Source: a virus. From it: a DNA stretch of 40,341 nucleotides. The first letter of the stretch is position 1. Each line of letters begins with the position of its first letter. The notes beneath the pieces were generated by a model. The model saw only the letters and a program-made list of their open reading frames with translations, searched no databases and was not told the origin of the DNA. Shown one piece after another: positions 1-7,016 of the stretch. The stretch is from positions 1-40,341 of the IMG/VR virus record IMGVR_UViG_3300043429_000356, one strand, 5' to 3'. The position numbers and the translations under genes were made by a program.

Positions 1-13
1 TATTGAGGTAAGT

Positions 14-178
14 ATGGAATATATTTTGATCAATGAGTGGTATAGCATTTGGTATGCCACTATCGTGCTAGGGTTTCTAACGATGATGAATATCCTCGTC
101 TTTACTGGCGTGGTGTTTGTTGTTACAGTTGTCTATGATATTGTCAAGCAGGTCTTGTCAAAGTGGAGAAAGAAATGA
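14..178 (+). CDS. Small membrane protein, 54 aa
   Basis: A short ORF starts at ATG 14 behind a GAGGTAAG-like ribosome binding site and ends at TGA 176-178. It encodes a 54-residue protein with one long hydrophobic segment (about residues 16-42) followed by a basic tail ending WRKK, so an inner-membrane protein with a cytoplasmic C-terminus is likely. Its stop overlaps the ATG of the next gene (ATGA at 175), so the two are probably translationally coupled. No family is recognised. Confidence 0.6.
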   Translation: MEYILINEWYSIWYATIVLGFLTMMNILVFTGVVFVVTVVYDIVKQVLSKWRKK

Positions 179-549
179 AACTACGTCATGTTGCATATTT
201 TCTGGCTGGCTTCATCCCTGCCACTCTTTTCAATCTTTATGCGGATCATGCCAGAAGTGCCGAAGCGCCTAAGAAAGATGAAAATGAAAAAATGATCTGC
301 CTTACTAATGCGGATCTTGATAAGACCATGACTGAAAAAGGTTATGACATTCTATTGAACATGACAAACAGTGAAGGTATTGTTGAGTCAATCTGGACAA
401 GTGGACAGTCTATTGCTATTACCGCTGCTGTTCCGAATGAACAGAAAAGCTGCCTACTGGCAACAATGACCAAGGTGACATATAATCCCAAGGCTATTGA
501 AGAAGTCTGGGAAACATATAAGAAACAGACTAAGCAAAGGGATATCTAA
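175..549 (+). CDS. Secreted or membrane-anchored hypothetical protein, 124 aa
   Basis: I prefer ATG 175 over the in-frame GTG at 163 because it gives an ATGA overlap with the upstream gene, has an AGAAAG ribosome binding site, and starts a classic signal sequence: basic MKLR, a hydrophobic stretch, then an A-x-A-like site near residues 28-31. The mature part is hydrophilic and has two cysteines (CLTN and SCLL) that could form a disulfide in the periplasm. No family is recognised. It ends in TAATG, overlapping the next gene. Confidence 0.65.
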   Translation: MKLRHVAYFLAGFIPATLFNLYADHARSAEAPKKDENEKMICLTNADLDKTMTEKGYDILLNMTNSEGIVESIWTSGQSIAITAAVPNEQKSCLLATMTKVTYNPKAIEEVWETYKKQTKQRDI

Positions 550-896
550 TGGCATGGGGTTATCATCTTGTTCTCGACTGCTACAATGCGGACAAAGAAC
601 TCATTACAAGCAAAAACAATATTGAGGCCTTTGCCAAGGCTCTTGTGAAGAAGATCAACATGAAGGCCTACGGTGAGCCTCAGGTTATTCACTTTGGTGA
701 AGATGACAAGCAGGGCTATACATTAGTCCAGCTTATTGAAACCTCGAACATCGTAGCACATTTTTGTGATGACTCTGGCAACTTCTACCTTGATGTATTC
801 TCATGTAAGCCATATGAGAATGCCCTGGTAGTTGAGACTGTTAAACAGTTCTTTGCACCAGAGCGTATAGTAGAGCGTTACTTAGAAAGAGAATGA
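549..896 (+). CDS. speD: S-adenosylmethionine decarboxylase (SpeD-like), 115 aa
   Basis: The protein resembles the prokaryotic class 1B AdoMet decarboxylase proenzyme, which makes the aminopropyl donor for spermidine. It is a short form of about 115 residues, near the usual 120-130. The signature block at about residues 63-86 keeps the family residues at the right spacing. Ser66 would be the self-cleavage residue that becomes the pyruvoyl group, His71 is five residues on (S63/H68 in the Thermotoga enzyme), and Cys86 is twenty residues on (C83). The usual ESH..HT motif is altered to ETSNIVAHF. The start is fixed by a TAATG overlap with the upstream gene. No spermidine synthase is present in the window, so the product would feed a host enzyme. 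SpeD is a known auxiliary gene in some T4-like cyanophages. Confidence 0.8.
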   Translation: MAWGYHLVLDCYNADKELITSKNNIEAFAKALVKKINMKAYGEPQVIHFGEDDKQGYTLVQLIETSNIVAHFCDDSGNFYLDVFSCKPYENALVVETVKQFFAPERIVERYLERE

Positions 897-1510
897 TGCA
901 TACCACGTATGGAATATTCCCTGTACCTATCTACTGCAATGACCTCGGAAGAGGATTCACTGTAGAGGAAATGGATGCTATACAGTCATATTCTACCGAT
1001 TGCCAAGTTGGTATTAGCGGTAACAATATGTCTAATAGCGCCTCGGTATTGGACAATCCTGTCCTAAAAGATTTGAAGGCATTTGTTGAGCAGAACATTG
1101 CCACATATCTTGCCGAGGTTGAGGAACCTTCGGATGATGTTGGCGCCTATATAACCCACTCCTTCTTGAATTTTATCGATAAGGGACAGGGACATTTCAG
1201 ACATGCTCACTTTAATAGTTTCATATCTGGCGTCCTCTATATAAATGCTAATGGAGATACGGATAGAATACACTTTTATCGTGAGAAGTATTCATACTTT
1301 CCACACTTCAACAGGAAAAGTAACAACGGTTTCAATGCGGACAATTGGCGATTCCCTGTGTGGACAGGTCGATTAGTGTTATTCCCATCGCACATTCAAC
1401 ATAGCGTGGAAGTAACTGATAGCGACTATACCAGAATTAGTCTGGCATTCAACACCTTTCTAAAAGGTGAAATAGGTAACAAAGAAACATACGACAACTT
1501 AAGGTTATAG
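893..1510 (+). CDS. Putative 2OG-Fe(II) oxygenase (TIGR02466/PF13759 type), 205 aa
   Basis: The central region has the family pattern seen in many T4-like marine phages: an H-x-H element (H104, H106) followed by NSFISGVLYI, then FPSHIQHSV with a distal His near 170 and an Arg at 181 in YTRISLAFN that could bind 2-oxoglutarate. Target unknown. The start is ambiguous between ATG 893 and the adjacent ATG 896; both overlap the stop of the speD-like gene, so coupling is likely. The assignment is from motifs only. Confidence 0.72.
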   Translation: MMHTTYGIFPVPIYCNDLGRGFTVEEMDAIQSYSTDCQVGISGNNMSNSASVLDNPVLKDLKAFVEQNIATYLAEVEEPSDDVGAYITHSFLNFIDKGQGHFRHAHFNSFISGVLYINANGDTDRIHFYREKYSYFPHFNRKSNNGFNADNWRFPVWTGRLVLFPSHIQHSVEVTDSDYTRISLAFNTFLKGEIGNKETYDNLRL

Positions 1511-1519
1511 GAGAGAGTT

Positions 1520-1984
1520 ATGGTACGGAGGTTAGATTTAGATGAAGTTAGAGAATACATTGAAAACACCTCCGAATCAACTCGAATCTATATCGGAGCC
1601 GACTCGGAGCGTCATCGTCGTGGCGGAGTTTGGTTCGCTGATTATGCTACAGTGGTGGTGGTACACATTGATGGTAACCGAGGCGCAAAGGTCTTTGGTG
1701 AAATCACTACGGAACGTGACTACGACCAGTCAAAGGACAGACCAAAAATCAGACTGATGACCGAGGTTATGAAGGCAGCCCAGTTGTATCTGGACTTGGC
1801 AGAAGCCATCGGTGACAGAAAGTTTGAGGTACATATTGATATCAATCCAGACCTCAAGCATGGTTCGTCTTGCGTTATAAGTGAAGCTATGGGCTATATT
1901 AAGGGAATGACTGGTGTTACACCAATGGTGAAGCCAGCCGCTTGGGCAGCGTCTATTGCTGCCGACAAGTTCCCAAGCCTGTAG
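1520..1984 (+). CDS. YkuK/DUF458-type RNase H-like protein, 154 aa
   Basis: The N-terminal third has the DUF458 (PF04308) signature: a beta strand with YIGADSERH (about residues 24-32) followed by a second strand ATVVVVHIDGNRGAKVF and an acidic HIDINPD strand near residue 110. This fits an RNase H-like fold with Asp residues that could bind metal. The ATG at 1520 is preceded by GGAGAGAG. Substrate and role in infection are unknown. It closes the first gene cluster; a late-promoter-like motif and structured leader follow. Confidence 0.75.
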   Translation: MVRRLDLDEVREYIENTSESTRIYIGADSERHRRGGVWFADYATVVVVHIDGNRGAKVFGEITTERDYDQSKDRPKIRLMTEVMKAAQLYLDLAEAIGDRKFEVHIDINPDLKHGSSCVISEAMGYIKGMTGVTPMVKPAAWAASIAADKFPSL

Positions 1985-1989
1985 ATTTA

Positions 1990-1996
1990 CTAAATA
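1990..1996 (+). promoter_or_regulatory. Late-promoter-like motif CTAAATA
   Basis: CTAAATAG lies just past the end of the DUF458 gene and resembles the T4/cyanophage late -10 element (NATAAATA/CTAAATA). The same 12-base string TACTAAATAGAT recurs at 18048-18059 before the GIY-YIG endonuclease. Both are followed at once by a strong hairpin. Confidence 0.5.
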
Positions 1997-1998
1997 GA

Positions 1999-2095
1999 TT
2001 ATACGGGCTTGCGACCTTGCGGTCCGTATAACCGCCGCCTGACCACGGATGTAATGGCAGGTGGCACCCTAACCTCCTCCTCGTCGGCTTCGGCC
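1999..2095 (+). promoter_or_regulatory. Structured 5' leader of the secreted M15-like peptidase gene
   Basis: The 187-base gap 1985-2171 holds no convincing gene but is full of secondary structure. Stem 1 pairs TTATACGG (1999-2006) with CCGTATAA (2024-2031). Stem 2 pairs GCCGCCTG (2034-2041) with CAGGTGGC (2058-2065, one G-U) and extends through CCA/TGG. Stem 3 is GGC-TTCG-GCC (2086-2095), a C(UUCG)G tetraloop. There is no T-run, so this is more likely a regulatory or stabilising leader than a terminator. The rest of the gap (2096-2171) shows only the ribosome binding site GAAAGG. Confidence 0.5.
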
Positions 2096-2171
2096 AAATC
2101 AATCCCACATTTCATTCATCTTTCGTTGTCGTGGCATTGTGCGTGGAGGCGCATAACAGAAAGGTACTATT

Positions 2172-2675
2172 ATGAAGAAGGTTTTATTTGCTCTCTTTAC
2201 GGTACTTGCTTTGGCGGGCACCGCAGAGGCAAGAAGCCGCTATTCAGCGCCATCCGTTGCTGAGGAAACCGATCCGATCACCGCCATTATTGGTGGTGGA
2301 AACGAAGATTGGGCAGTCTCACCTCAGCCACGTTTTAAGAACAAGAGACAGGCCATGGCGTATAAACAGGAGCAAGAAGATCACTGGGGTTTCGGTCATG
2401 CTTCAAACTCCTTAGTCGCCCTCGGCTATGACTTGCAGCGTAGGGGCTTCCGTGTATCGGAGCATCCAAGATTTGGAGGAGTCCATCATGTTCATCATGG
2501 TTGGGCACACTACGCAGGCCGTGCCATCGACATTAATGTGGGTCGTGGCGTGGTTGAAGCACGTTCTGGATATGCAAATCGATTTGATCACCTCGCCAGC
2601 GAACTAAGGAGCGAGGGATATACGGTGTTGTGGCGAGTTGCCGGACACTTTAATCATATGCATGTGCAGCGATAA
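2172..2675 (+). CDS. Secreted M15-like (D-Ala-D-Ala type) peptidase, 167 aa
   Basis: An N-terminal signal peptide (MKKVLFALFTVLALAGTAEA, cleavage after about residue 20) precedes a variable linker and a C-terminal domain with the zinc pattern of M15/VanY-type peptidoglycan peptidases: H113-x-x-G-x-A-x-D120 (HYAGRAID) and a terminal NHMHV (H162, H164). It probably acts on stem peptides from the periplasm, as an exported lysis enzyme or a cell-wall modifier. It has its own late-type promoter, a structured leader, and a terminator directly downstream, so it forms a monocistronic unit. The fold is family knowledge; the bond it cleaves is not known. Confidence 0.75.
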   Translation: MKKVLFALFTVLALAGTAEARSRYSAPSVAEETDPITAIIGGGNEDWAVSPQPRFKNKRQAMAYKQEQEDHWGFGHASNSLVALGYDLQRRGFRVSEHPRFGGVHHVHHGWAHYAGRAIDINVGRGVVEARSGYANRFDHLASELRSEGYTVLWRVAGHFNHMHVQR

Positions 2676-2678
2676 TAT

Positions 2679-2706
2679 GAGGGCGGGGAGAGATCCCCGC
2701 TCTTTT
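2679..2706 (+). terminator. Rho-independent terminator after the secreted M15-like gene
   Basis: A perfect 7-bp GC-rich stem GCGGGGA (2683-2689) / TCCCCGC (2694-2700) with a GAGA loop is followed by TCTTTT, and can extend outwards through A/T and G/T pairs. Confidence 0.85.
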
Positions 2707-2719
2707 GCTATATAAGGTT

Positions 2720-2917
2720 ATGCTGAAACTTGAAACGGCTTATACTCGCAGGAGAGAAAAAGCAAAAGACAGATTGGACATATGTAAAGAATGTGACCAA
2801 TACGTGGCATCAACTACACAGTGTAAAGAGTGCTGGTGTTTTATGAGTGCCAAAACTATGTGGCCCAGCGCCGAATGTCCACTCGGTAAATGGCAATCAT
2901 ATAAGGAGCAAAAGTAA
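2720..2917 (+). CDS. Small zinc-ribbon-like cysteine protein, 65 aa
   Basis: ATG 2720 (ribosome binding site TATAAGG) is preferred over the in-frame TTG at 2705, which lies in the terminator T-run. The protein has a basic N-terminus and CKEC (about residue 27), CKECWC and a later AECPLGKW, a pattern consistent with one or two Cys4 zinc sites. Small proteins of this layout are common in phages. Function is unknown. The stop overlaps the next ATG (TAATG). Confidence 0.65.
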   Translation: MLKLETAYTRRREKAKDRLDICKECDQYVASTTQCKECWCFMSAKTMWPSAECPLGKWQSYKEQK

Positions 2918-3549
2918 TGGCATTCTTATTCAGAAACTACTGGCCACAGCCAGCACCAGGTTATCTTTCAGTTCATAACTTTGGCACCGGTGCTGATGGC
3001 AAACCATACTCATTCATGGTGTGGAACTCTGGCGACTCTCGACATTTCTATCAAGAGGATTACCACGACAACAAGTGGACCTCCACTTGGGTGATGGACT
3101 ATCTTGGAGAACGAGGGGTAACCGAGAGTGCCGACATTTACCCAAGACGATCATATCAGTTTTGGACACAGTATAGAACAACGGCCTTCGTCAAAGGAAA
3201 AGAGATTTTCTGGGGTGGACTACAAAACATCGGTGACGAGTTTAACGCACCTATTCAGATTGACCCTATTGCTTCCACTAAGTTTGAAGTTGGCACACCT
3301 GGTAATCAAAGAGTAAAGTTCTGTAATCAGTATAGCTATCTTTTAGGCTACAATGATGTTATTGAGATTGAATATGACCAGTCATTCGGTTCAGGTAAGG
3401 CCGCAGGCTGGCGTGCGTGGCATGCCCGTGATGTTGGCATTATACAGATACAGTGGCGCTATGACGGCAAAGATATTGGTAGAACTATTCCTGGTACCGT
3501 ATCAGTCGTCAAAGGAAAGATTGTCAATAAGTATCCTGTCTTGACATAA
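2917..3549 (+). CDS. Hypothetical protein, 210 aa, beta-rich
   Basis: The sequence is rich in aromatic, Gly and Asn residues and looks beta-structured, with no signal peptide or transmembrane helix. It could be a virion or tail accessory protein, but no motif supports a role. It starts in a TAATG overlap with the zinc-ribbon gene. Its final codons (TTG ACA TAA) double as the -35 box of a consensus sigma70 promoter for the next gene. Confidence 0.6.
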   Translation: MAFLFRNYWPQPAPGYLSVHNFGTGADGKPYSFMVWNSGDSRHFYQEDYHDNKWTSTWVMDYLGERGVTESADIYPRRSYQFWTQYRTTAFVKGKEIFWGGLQNIGDEFNAPIQIDPIASTKFEVGTPGNQRVKFCNQYSYLLGYNDVIEIEYDQSFGSGKAAGWRAWHARDVGIIQIQWRYDGKDIGRTIPGTVSVVKGKIVNKYPVLT

Positions 3550-3569
3550 GACTCATTCTCTTATATAAT
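3541..3569 (+). promoter_or_regulatory. Consensus sigma70 promoter
   Basis: TTGACA at 3541-3546 and TATAAT at 3564-3569 are separated by exactly 17 bp. The box overlaps the stop of the upstream gene and would start transcription close to ATG 3576 of the deaminase gene, giving a very short leader. Confidence 0.85.
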
Positions 3570-3575
3570 GTTATT

Positions 3576-3989
3576 ATGAAAAATGTGAACGAAGGTATTC
3601 TACATACTCTGGCGAAAGTAGCCGCAGCTAATCCTGGTCTCCGGGAAAAGTTTGCGGCTGCTGTCGTTTACCGTAACCGTATCATTTCCATTGGTATGAA
3701 TAGTATGAAGTCCCATCCAATGGCAGCCAAGTATGGTAAGAATGAACATGCCATATTCCTACATGCCGAAGTGGCAGCAATCAAAAACGCATTGAGAGAA
3801 CTTGATGTGGATGACTTTTCCAAGTGTGACATTTATATCACACGAGTTAAGAAGGAAAAGCCGTTCACTAAAAAGTTTGTTTGGGGTTTGGCTAAGCCGT
3901 GTCCTGGTTGCGAAAGAGCAATCGCCGAGTTTGGTCTTAGACGGACGATATACACTTGTGATGATGGTGACTATGAGGTAATAGAATGA
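3576..3989 (+). CDS. Cytidine/deoxycytidylate deaminase-family protein, 137 aa
   Basis: The zinc-dependent deaminase motifs are present: HAE (63-65, with the catalytic Glu) and PCPGC (108-112, Cys109 and Cys112 as zinc ligands). Length fits the family. It may be a dCMP or free-nucleoside deaminase feeding dTMP synthesis, which would match the ThyX and RNR genes in the window, but the T4 dCMP deaminase hallmarks are not clear, so the substrate is open. It sits directly behind a consensus promoter and overlaps the next gene by ATGA. Confidence 0.75.
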   Translation: MKNVNEGILHTLAKVAAANPGLREKFAAAVVYRNRIISIGMNSMKSHPMAAKYGKNEHAIFLHAEVAAIKNALRELDVDDFSKCDIYITRVKKEKPFTKKFVWGLAKPCPGCERAIAEFGLRRTIYTCDDGDYEVIE

Positions 3990-4297
3990 AACAGATTACA
4001 ATAAACATTAGACCAATTGAAGAAGCTGAAAAGAATGATAAGGCCAAACTATCATGGCAAGGTAATCGACCAGTTCTTATTGGTTGGGCAGAGAAAACCC
4101 GAACCGAGTTTTTTACCGAACCGTGGTATAAACTATGGTTTCCAAATCATCGCACCGTTGATGATGGCTCTGAATGGTACTTCGTCAATTTCAATCCCGT
4201 AACAGCCCAGTATGAATATACTGTTCCTTGTGGTCTATTTGTGCCAGAGGTGTTTGCGGAACTACCGATGCTTTGTCATGCCAAGGAAGATAATTGA
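3986..4297 (+). CDS. Hypothetical protein, 103 aa
   Basis: Coupled by an ATGA overlap to the deaminase gene. It has several Trp and aromatic residues and ends in a short acidic tail, with no recognisable motif, signal or membrane segment. The 124 bases that follow (4298-4421) hold only a 22-codon hydrophobic frame without a ribosome binding site, and the next gene's ribosome binding site. Confidence 0.55.
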   Translation: MKQITINIRPIEEAEKNDKAKLSWQGNRPVLIGWAEKTRTEFFTEPWYKLWFPNHRTVDDGSEWYFVNFNPVTAQYEYTVPCGLFVPEVFAELPMLCHAKEDN

Positions 4298-4421
4298 TAT
4301 ATATTCATGAGATAGCAACCTTAGCAAGATCCAATCGTGACTATTGGTGTTGTGAATATGTTATCACTTATCACGTTGCTAATGGCATTAGTGATTGCGA
4401 TTTAAGAATAGGAGAAGTTTA

Positions 4422-5084
4422 ATGGCTACATTTAAAGAAGCATTTGCCGCAGCAAGAAAAGCTGGCAAGGACGTATTCATTTACGACGGCAAAGTTTATA
4501 CTACAAAGGTCGCTGCTAAGGAAGCAGACGAAACAAAGTTCGTTGACGTTACTAATACTGTAAAGGACTCTTCGGTCGTTACTGTTGGTCGTCTAAAGAA
4601 GAACGTATGGCCACTACAGTCAGAGTTGCGTAAGAAGTTCGGCACACCTGATTACGGCGGAACATTTAAGAAGAATATGGTTCAAGTCCAGCTACCATAT
4701 ACAATGTGGATGGATGATATGAAGATCACCAAGTGCTGGATGAATAAGTCTTGTTCCGATTCTCTTGTTCGTGTTCTTACATATGTGTGGGACGAGAACG
4801 GTAGAGACTATGATAAGATCAAGGCTCAACAGCTACACATTTTCTCTGGCTCATGGAACATTCGCAACATGCGTGGCGGACATTCTCTATCTACCCATGC
4901 ATTTGGTGTTGCAATTGATATCGCAGCCCCTTATAATGCTCTTGGCAAGAAGCCAGGATATAACAAGTATTCTTTCACCAAGGATTCACTAATCGTTAAG
5001 GCTTTCCGTGAAGAAGGCTGGACATGGGGTGGTGAATGGACCCGTGGTGACGGTATGCATTTCCAGGCTGCACGAGTCGGCTAA
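4422..5084 (+). CDS. Endolysin-like M15 peptidase with an N-terminal phage motif, 220 aa
   Basis: ATG 4422 is chosen because AGGAG precedes it; an in-frame TTG at 4395 has none. Residues 1-35 carry the FKEAFAAARKAGK...FIYDGKVYTTK motif found at the N-termini of various phage proteins. The C-terminal domain has the M15 zinc pattern: STHAFGVAIDI (H159, D166) and a distal DGMHFQ (H213). It most likely cleaves peptidoglycan stem peptides (L-Ala-D-Glu or D-Ala-D-Ala type). There is no signal peptide, so it would need a holin, or it may be a virion-borne lysin. It is the second M15-type gene within 2.5 kb. Confidence 0.78.
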   Translation: MATFKEAFAAARKAGKDVFIYDGKVYTTKVAAKEADETKFVDVTNTVKDSSVVTVGRLKKNVWPLQSELRKKFGTPDYGGTFKKNMVQVQLPYTMWMDDMKITKCWMNKSCSDSLVRVLTYVWDENGRDYDKIKAQQLHIFSGSWNIRNMRGGHSLSTHAFGVAIDIAAPYNALGKKPGYNKYSFTKDSLIVKAFREEGWTWGGEWTRGDGMHFQAARVG

Positions 5085-5100
5085 CATTGGAGTTTTTGTT

Positions 5101-5391
5101 ATGAAGATGATCTACAAGTATCCGCTGGGTATGGATATCCATCACAATGCGGTATATGAAATTGAAATGCCCAAGGCCGCTAAGATTTTGACAATTCAGG
5201 AGCAGGGTGGTTTTCCTATGCTCTGGGCTGTTGTGAATCCTAAGAAAGAGAAGCGCAAGTATGTCTTTCAGGTGTTTGGCACAGGCTTTGAAATGCAGGA
5301 CTATGATAAGAAGCATTATGAATATGTCGGCACAGTCCAGCAGAAGGGTATGACCACTCTCGTTTGGCATGTTTTCGAGGTGCATGAATAA
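5101..5391 (+). CDS. DUF7352-like phage protein, 96 aa
   Basis: The pattern YPL...EIEMPKAAKILTIQEQGG, then LWAVVNP, FGTG, and a final YVGTVQ...LVWHVFE matches the small phage family I know as DUF7352, whose function is unknown. The start is ATG 5101 behind GGAG; upstream in-frame codons would overlap the lysin gene. It ends in TAATG, coupled to the next gene. Confidence 0.72.
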   Translation: MKMIYKYPLGMDIHHNAVYEIEMPKAAKILTIQEQGGFPMLWAVVNPKKEKRKYVFQVFGTGFEMQDYDKKHYEYVGTVQQKGMTTLVWHVFEVHE

Positions 5392-6215
5392 TGGCTATCA
5401 ATATCAAATCAATGAAAGTTGCGATGGGCGCCGCATCGGCGATTCCACCCGGATGGAACTATTCTGCTATGAGGGATGGATATGATGGCCCTAATGGTGA
5501 GTATATTTCTAAAACGGATATTACGGTTGAAGGATCTTTTGCAAAGGCATTTGCGAAAAAGTATGGTGTAATGGGCGCATCAAATCAAATGGCGTCTGCG
5601 CCTGGTGCTAATGGACCAGCAGGACCATATACGAAACATTCTCATAGTCATATAGCACCTACCAGTCCTAATGTTGGTGATATGTGGACCGAACCCGTTA
5701 CTGGTAAGATTTATGTCTATGCTCCTCCTAACGGCTGGGTAGTTACTGCCGCTAATGCTGCCAATCCGTTTATGAACGCCCCTATGGCTACAAACATTCC
5801 TAACGCATCAATCACGAACGGTACTCTTTCGATAGGTAAGGGTCATCCATACGCATTTCACGAGTCACTAACAAATGTTATTGCTATCGAAACTAAAGTT
5901 GGTAGAGTTGGAATTAATACTGAAACTGGTGATATTACTATTCCACCAGGCATCGGTCGTGACGAAGCAATACGTGAGTTCTGGTTCGGCTTTCAGAAAC
6001 ACTTTCAGCCTACTAATAAGACAAGATATGAGGAAGAGATTAAATATCTAAAGAGAGATTTGGCGGGTGCCAAGGCCTCGGCTGTTCTAATGAAACAGGA
6101 AGGTGAAAAACATGCCAACAAAAGGGTAGCCGAGAAGGTCCGAAAGAAGTATGGCAATGAGAAGTTCATCATGCTCAAGCCAGAGGATCTAATCAAGTTT
6201 ATTGAAGAAGCCTAA
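5391..6215 (+). CDS. Putative virion-associated hypothetical protein, 274 aa
   Basis: The N-terminal 120 residues are Gly/Pro/Asn-rich with a short collagen-like stretch (GANGPAGPY) and a SPNVGDMW...TGKIYVY...GWV segment typical of phage tail or fibre proteins. Residues from about 205 are highly charged and predicted to form a coiled coil, and the C-terminus resembles a small helical domain. A structural role is inferred from composition only. It is convergent with the minus-strand gene downstream; the two stops share 6212-6215. Confidence 0.6.
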   Translation: MAINIKSMKVAMGAASAIPPGWNYSAMRDGYDGPNGEYISKTDITVEGSFAKAFAKKYGVMGASNQMASAPGANGPAGPYTKHSHSHIAPTSPNVGDMWTEPVTGKIYVYAPPNGWVVTAANAANPFMNAPMATNIPNASITNGTLSIGKGHPYAFHESLTNVIAIETKVGRVGINTETGDITIPPGIGRDEAIREFWFGFQKHFQPTNKTRYEEEIKYLKRDLAGAKASAVLMKQEGEKHANKRVAEKVRKKYGNEKFIMLKPEDLIKFIEEA

Positions 6216-6952
6216 CCTTTCAATACGAATGGATTCTTCTTGCCGGTGCCCTTCTTAACAGAATAATCGGAATGCGGCATCTTCTTAATTTTAATCTCTG
6301 CCTGAACCTCATAAAACTCCGAGCGAGTGGCCACACGGACTTTGAAGTCACCTGTGCCTTTAAGAACAGGAATCTTATTAGATAGACCCAGTGGATTTGC
6401 TTTTGAGATAAGATAAAAATCATCACCCGCCTGCATATAGTAGGCGGGTTCTTTTTTGCCCTTGGTATAATGGGCGGTTACAAGATCGCCCAGAGGTGAG
6501 TTTTCTTGATTAGCAATATATCTTGTGATACCAGGTTGTTCAAAATATTGTTTCATAACATCTAATGGTACAGCATTAGGATCAGATAGCATACCCTTGT
6601 TGGTTGGAATGATGACTTTCGCAACTGGGATTCCAGCATACTTAGCAATATCACGAACAAACTTCTTGGCTTGTGTTGAGTTGTTTAGAATCTCGACTGC
6701 TGCGGCCGCTGTTGGAGTCTTATATGTGGTCTGCCACTTACCTTTGGCATAGAATACACGAGGGTTAGATAGGTTGTCGGTGTGGTTCATCTTGACCTCA
6801 ACCCAAACCTTATCAACAGGCTTGTTATTAAATTTGACTATCTTAACATCCGACAAGGCGGTATCGGCAGTCGGTCTAATAGCCGTAACTCCCTTAACAG
6901 AGTTGATGGCTTTGGCGATATTGGCTTCAAATAGATCGGATGCGGCGCTCAT
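6212..6952 (-). CDS. PD-(D/E)XK-like nuclease candidate, 246 aa
   Basis: This is the only minus-strand gene in the window. The start codon complement is at 6950-6952 with GGAAAGGAG just upstream; a longer start at 7018 would run through the promoter. The first 55 residues show a complete nuclease-fold signature: Glu9 in helix A, Asp35 (LSDVKI) and E52-V-K54 (WVEVKMN), the last two about 17 residues apart as in Holliday-junction and restriction enzymes. The remainder is not recognised. A TATAAATA late element lies 18 bases before the start. The gene is divergent from the nucleotidyltransferase gene at 7017, so the two are probably expressed late together. Confidence 0.65.
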   Translation of the reverse strand: MSAASDLFEANIAKAINSVKGVTAIRPTADTALSDVKIVKFNNKPVDKVWVEVKMNHTDNLSNPRVFYAKGKWQTTYKTPTAAAAVEILNNSTQAKKFVRDIAKYAGIPVAKVIIPTNKGMLSDPNAVPLDVMKQYFEQPGITRYIANQENSPLGDLVTAHYTKGKKEPAYYMQAGDDFYLISKANPLGLSNKIPVLKGTGDFKVRVATRSEFYEVQAEIKIKKMPHSDYSVKKGTGKKNPFVLKG

Positions 6953-6969
6953 ATGATACTCCTTTCCTC

Positions 6970-6977
6970 TATTTATA
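6970..6977 (-). promoter_or_regulatory. T4-type late promoter, minus strand
   Basis: Read on the minus strand this is a perfect TATAAATA. With T4 late spacing, transcription would start near 6964 and leave just the AGGAG ribosome binding site before the start codon at 6952. Confidence 0.75.
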
Positions 6978-6982
6978 ACTAT

Positions 6983-6990
6983 CATAAATA
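6983..6990 (+). promoter_or_regulatory. T4-type late promoter, plus strand
   Basis: CATAAATA lies 27 bases before ATG 7017 and 6 bp from the oppositely oriented TATAAATA, forming a divergent late promoter pair. Confidence 0.65.
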
Positions 6991-7016
6991 GTAAGTCAAT
7001 AATATTTTGAGGCACC

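Noticed and set aside
1985-2171. tRNA gene in the structured leader
   Set aside because: Stems are present but there is no cloverleaf, no T-loop consensus and no 7-bp acceptor stem at the right distance.
2009-2263. ORF of 84 codons through the leader and into the M15-like gene
   Set aside because: It overlaps a well-supported secreted peptidase in another frame, lacks a ribosome binding site and has atypical codon use.
4336-4404. 22-codon hydrophobic frame starting at GTG 4339 or ATG 4360
   Set aside because: No ribosome binding site and no packing with neighbours; length is too short to support.
4996-5385. 129-codon minus-strand ORF
   Set aside because: Antisense to the M15 lysin end and the DUF7352-like gene; the plus-strand reading has family support.
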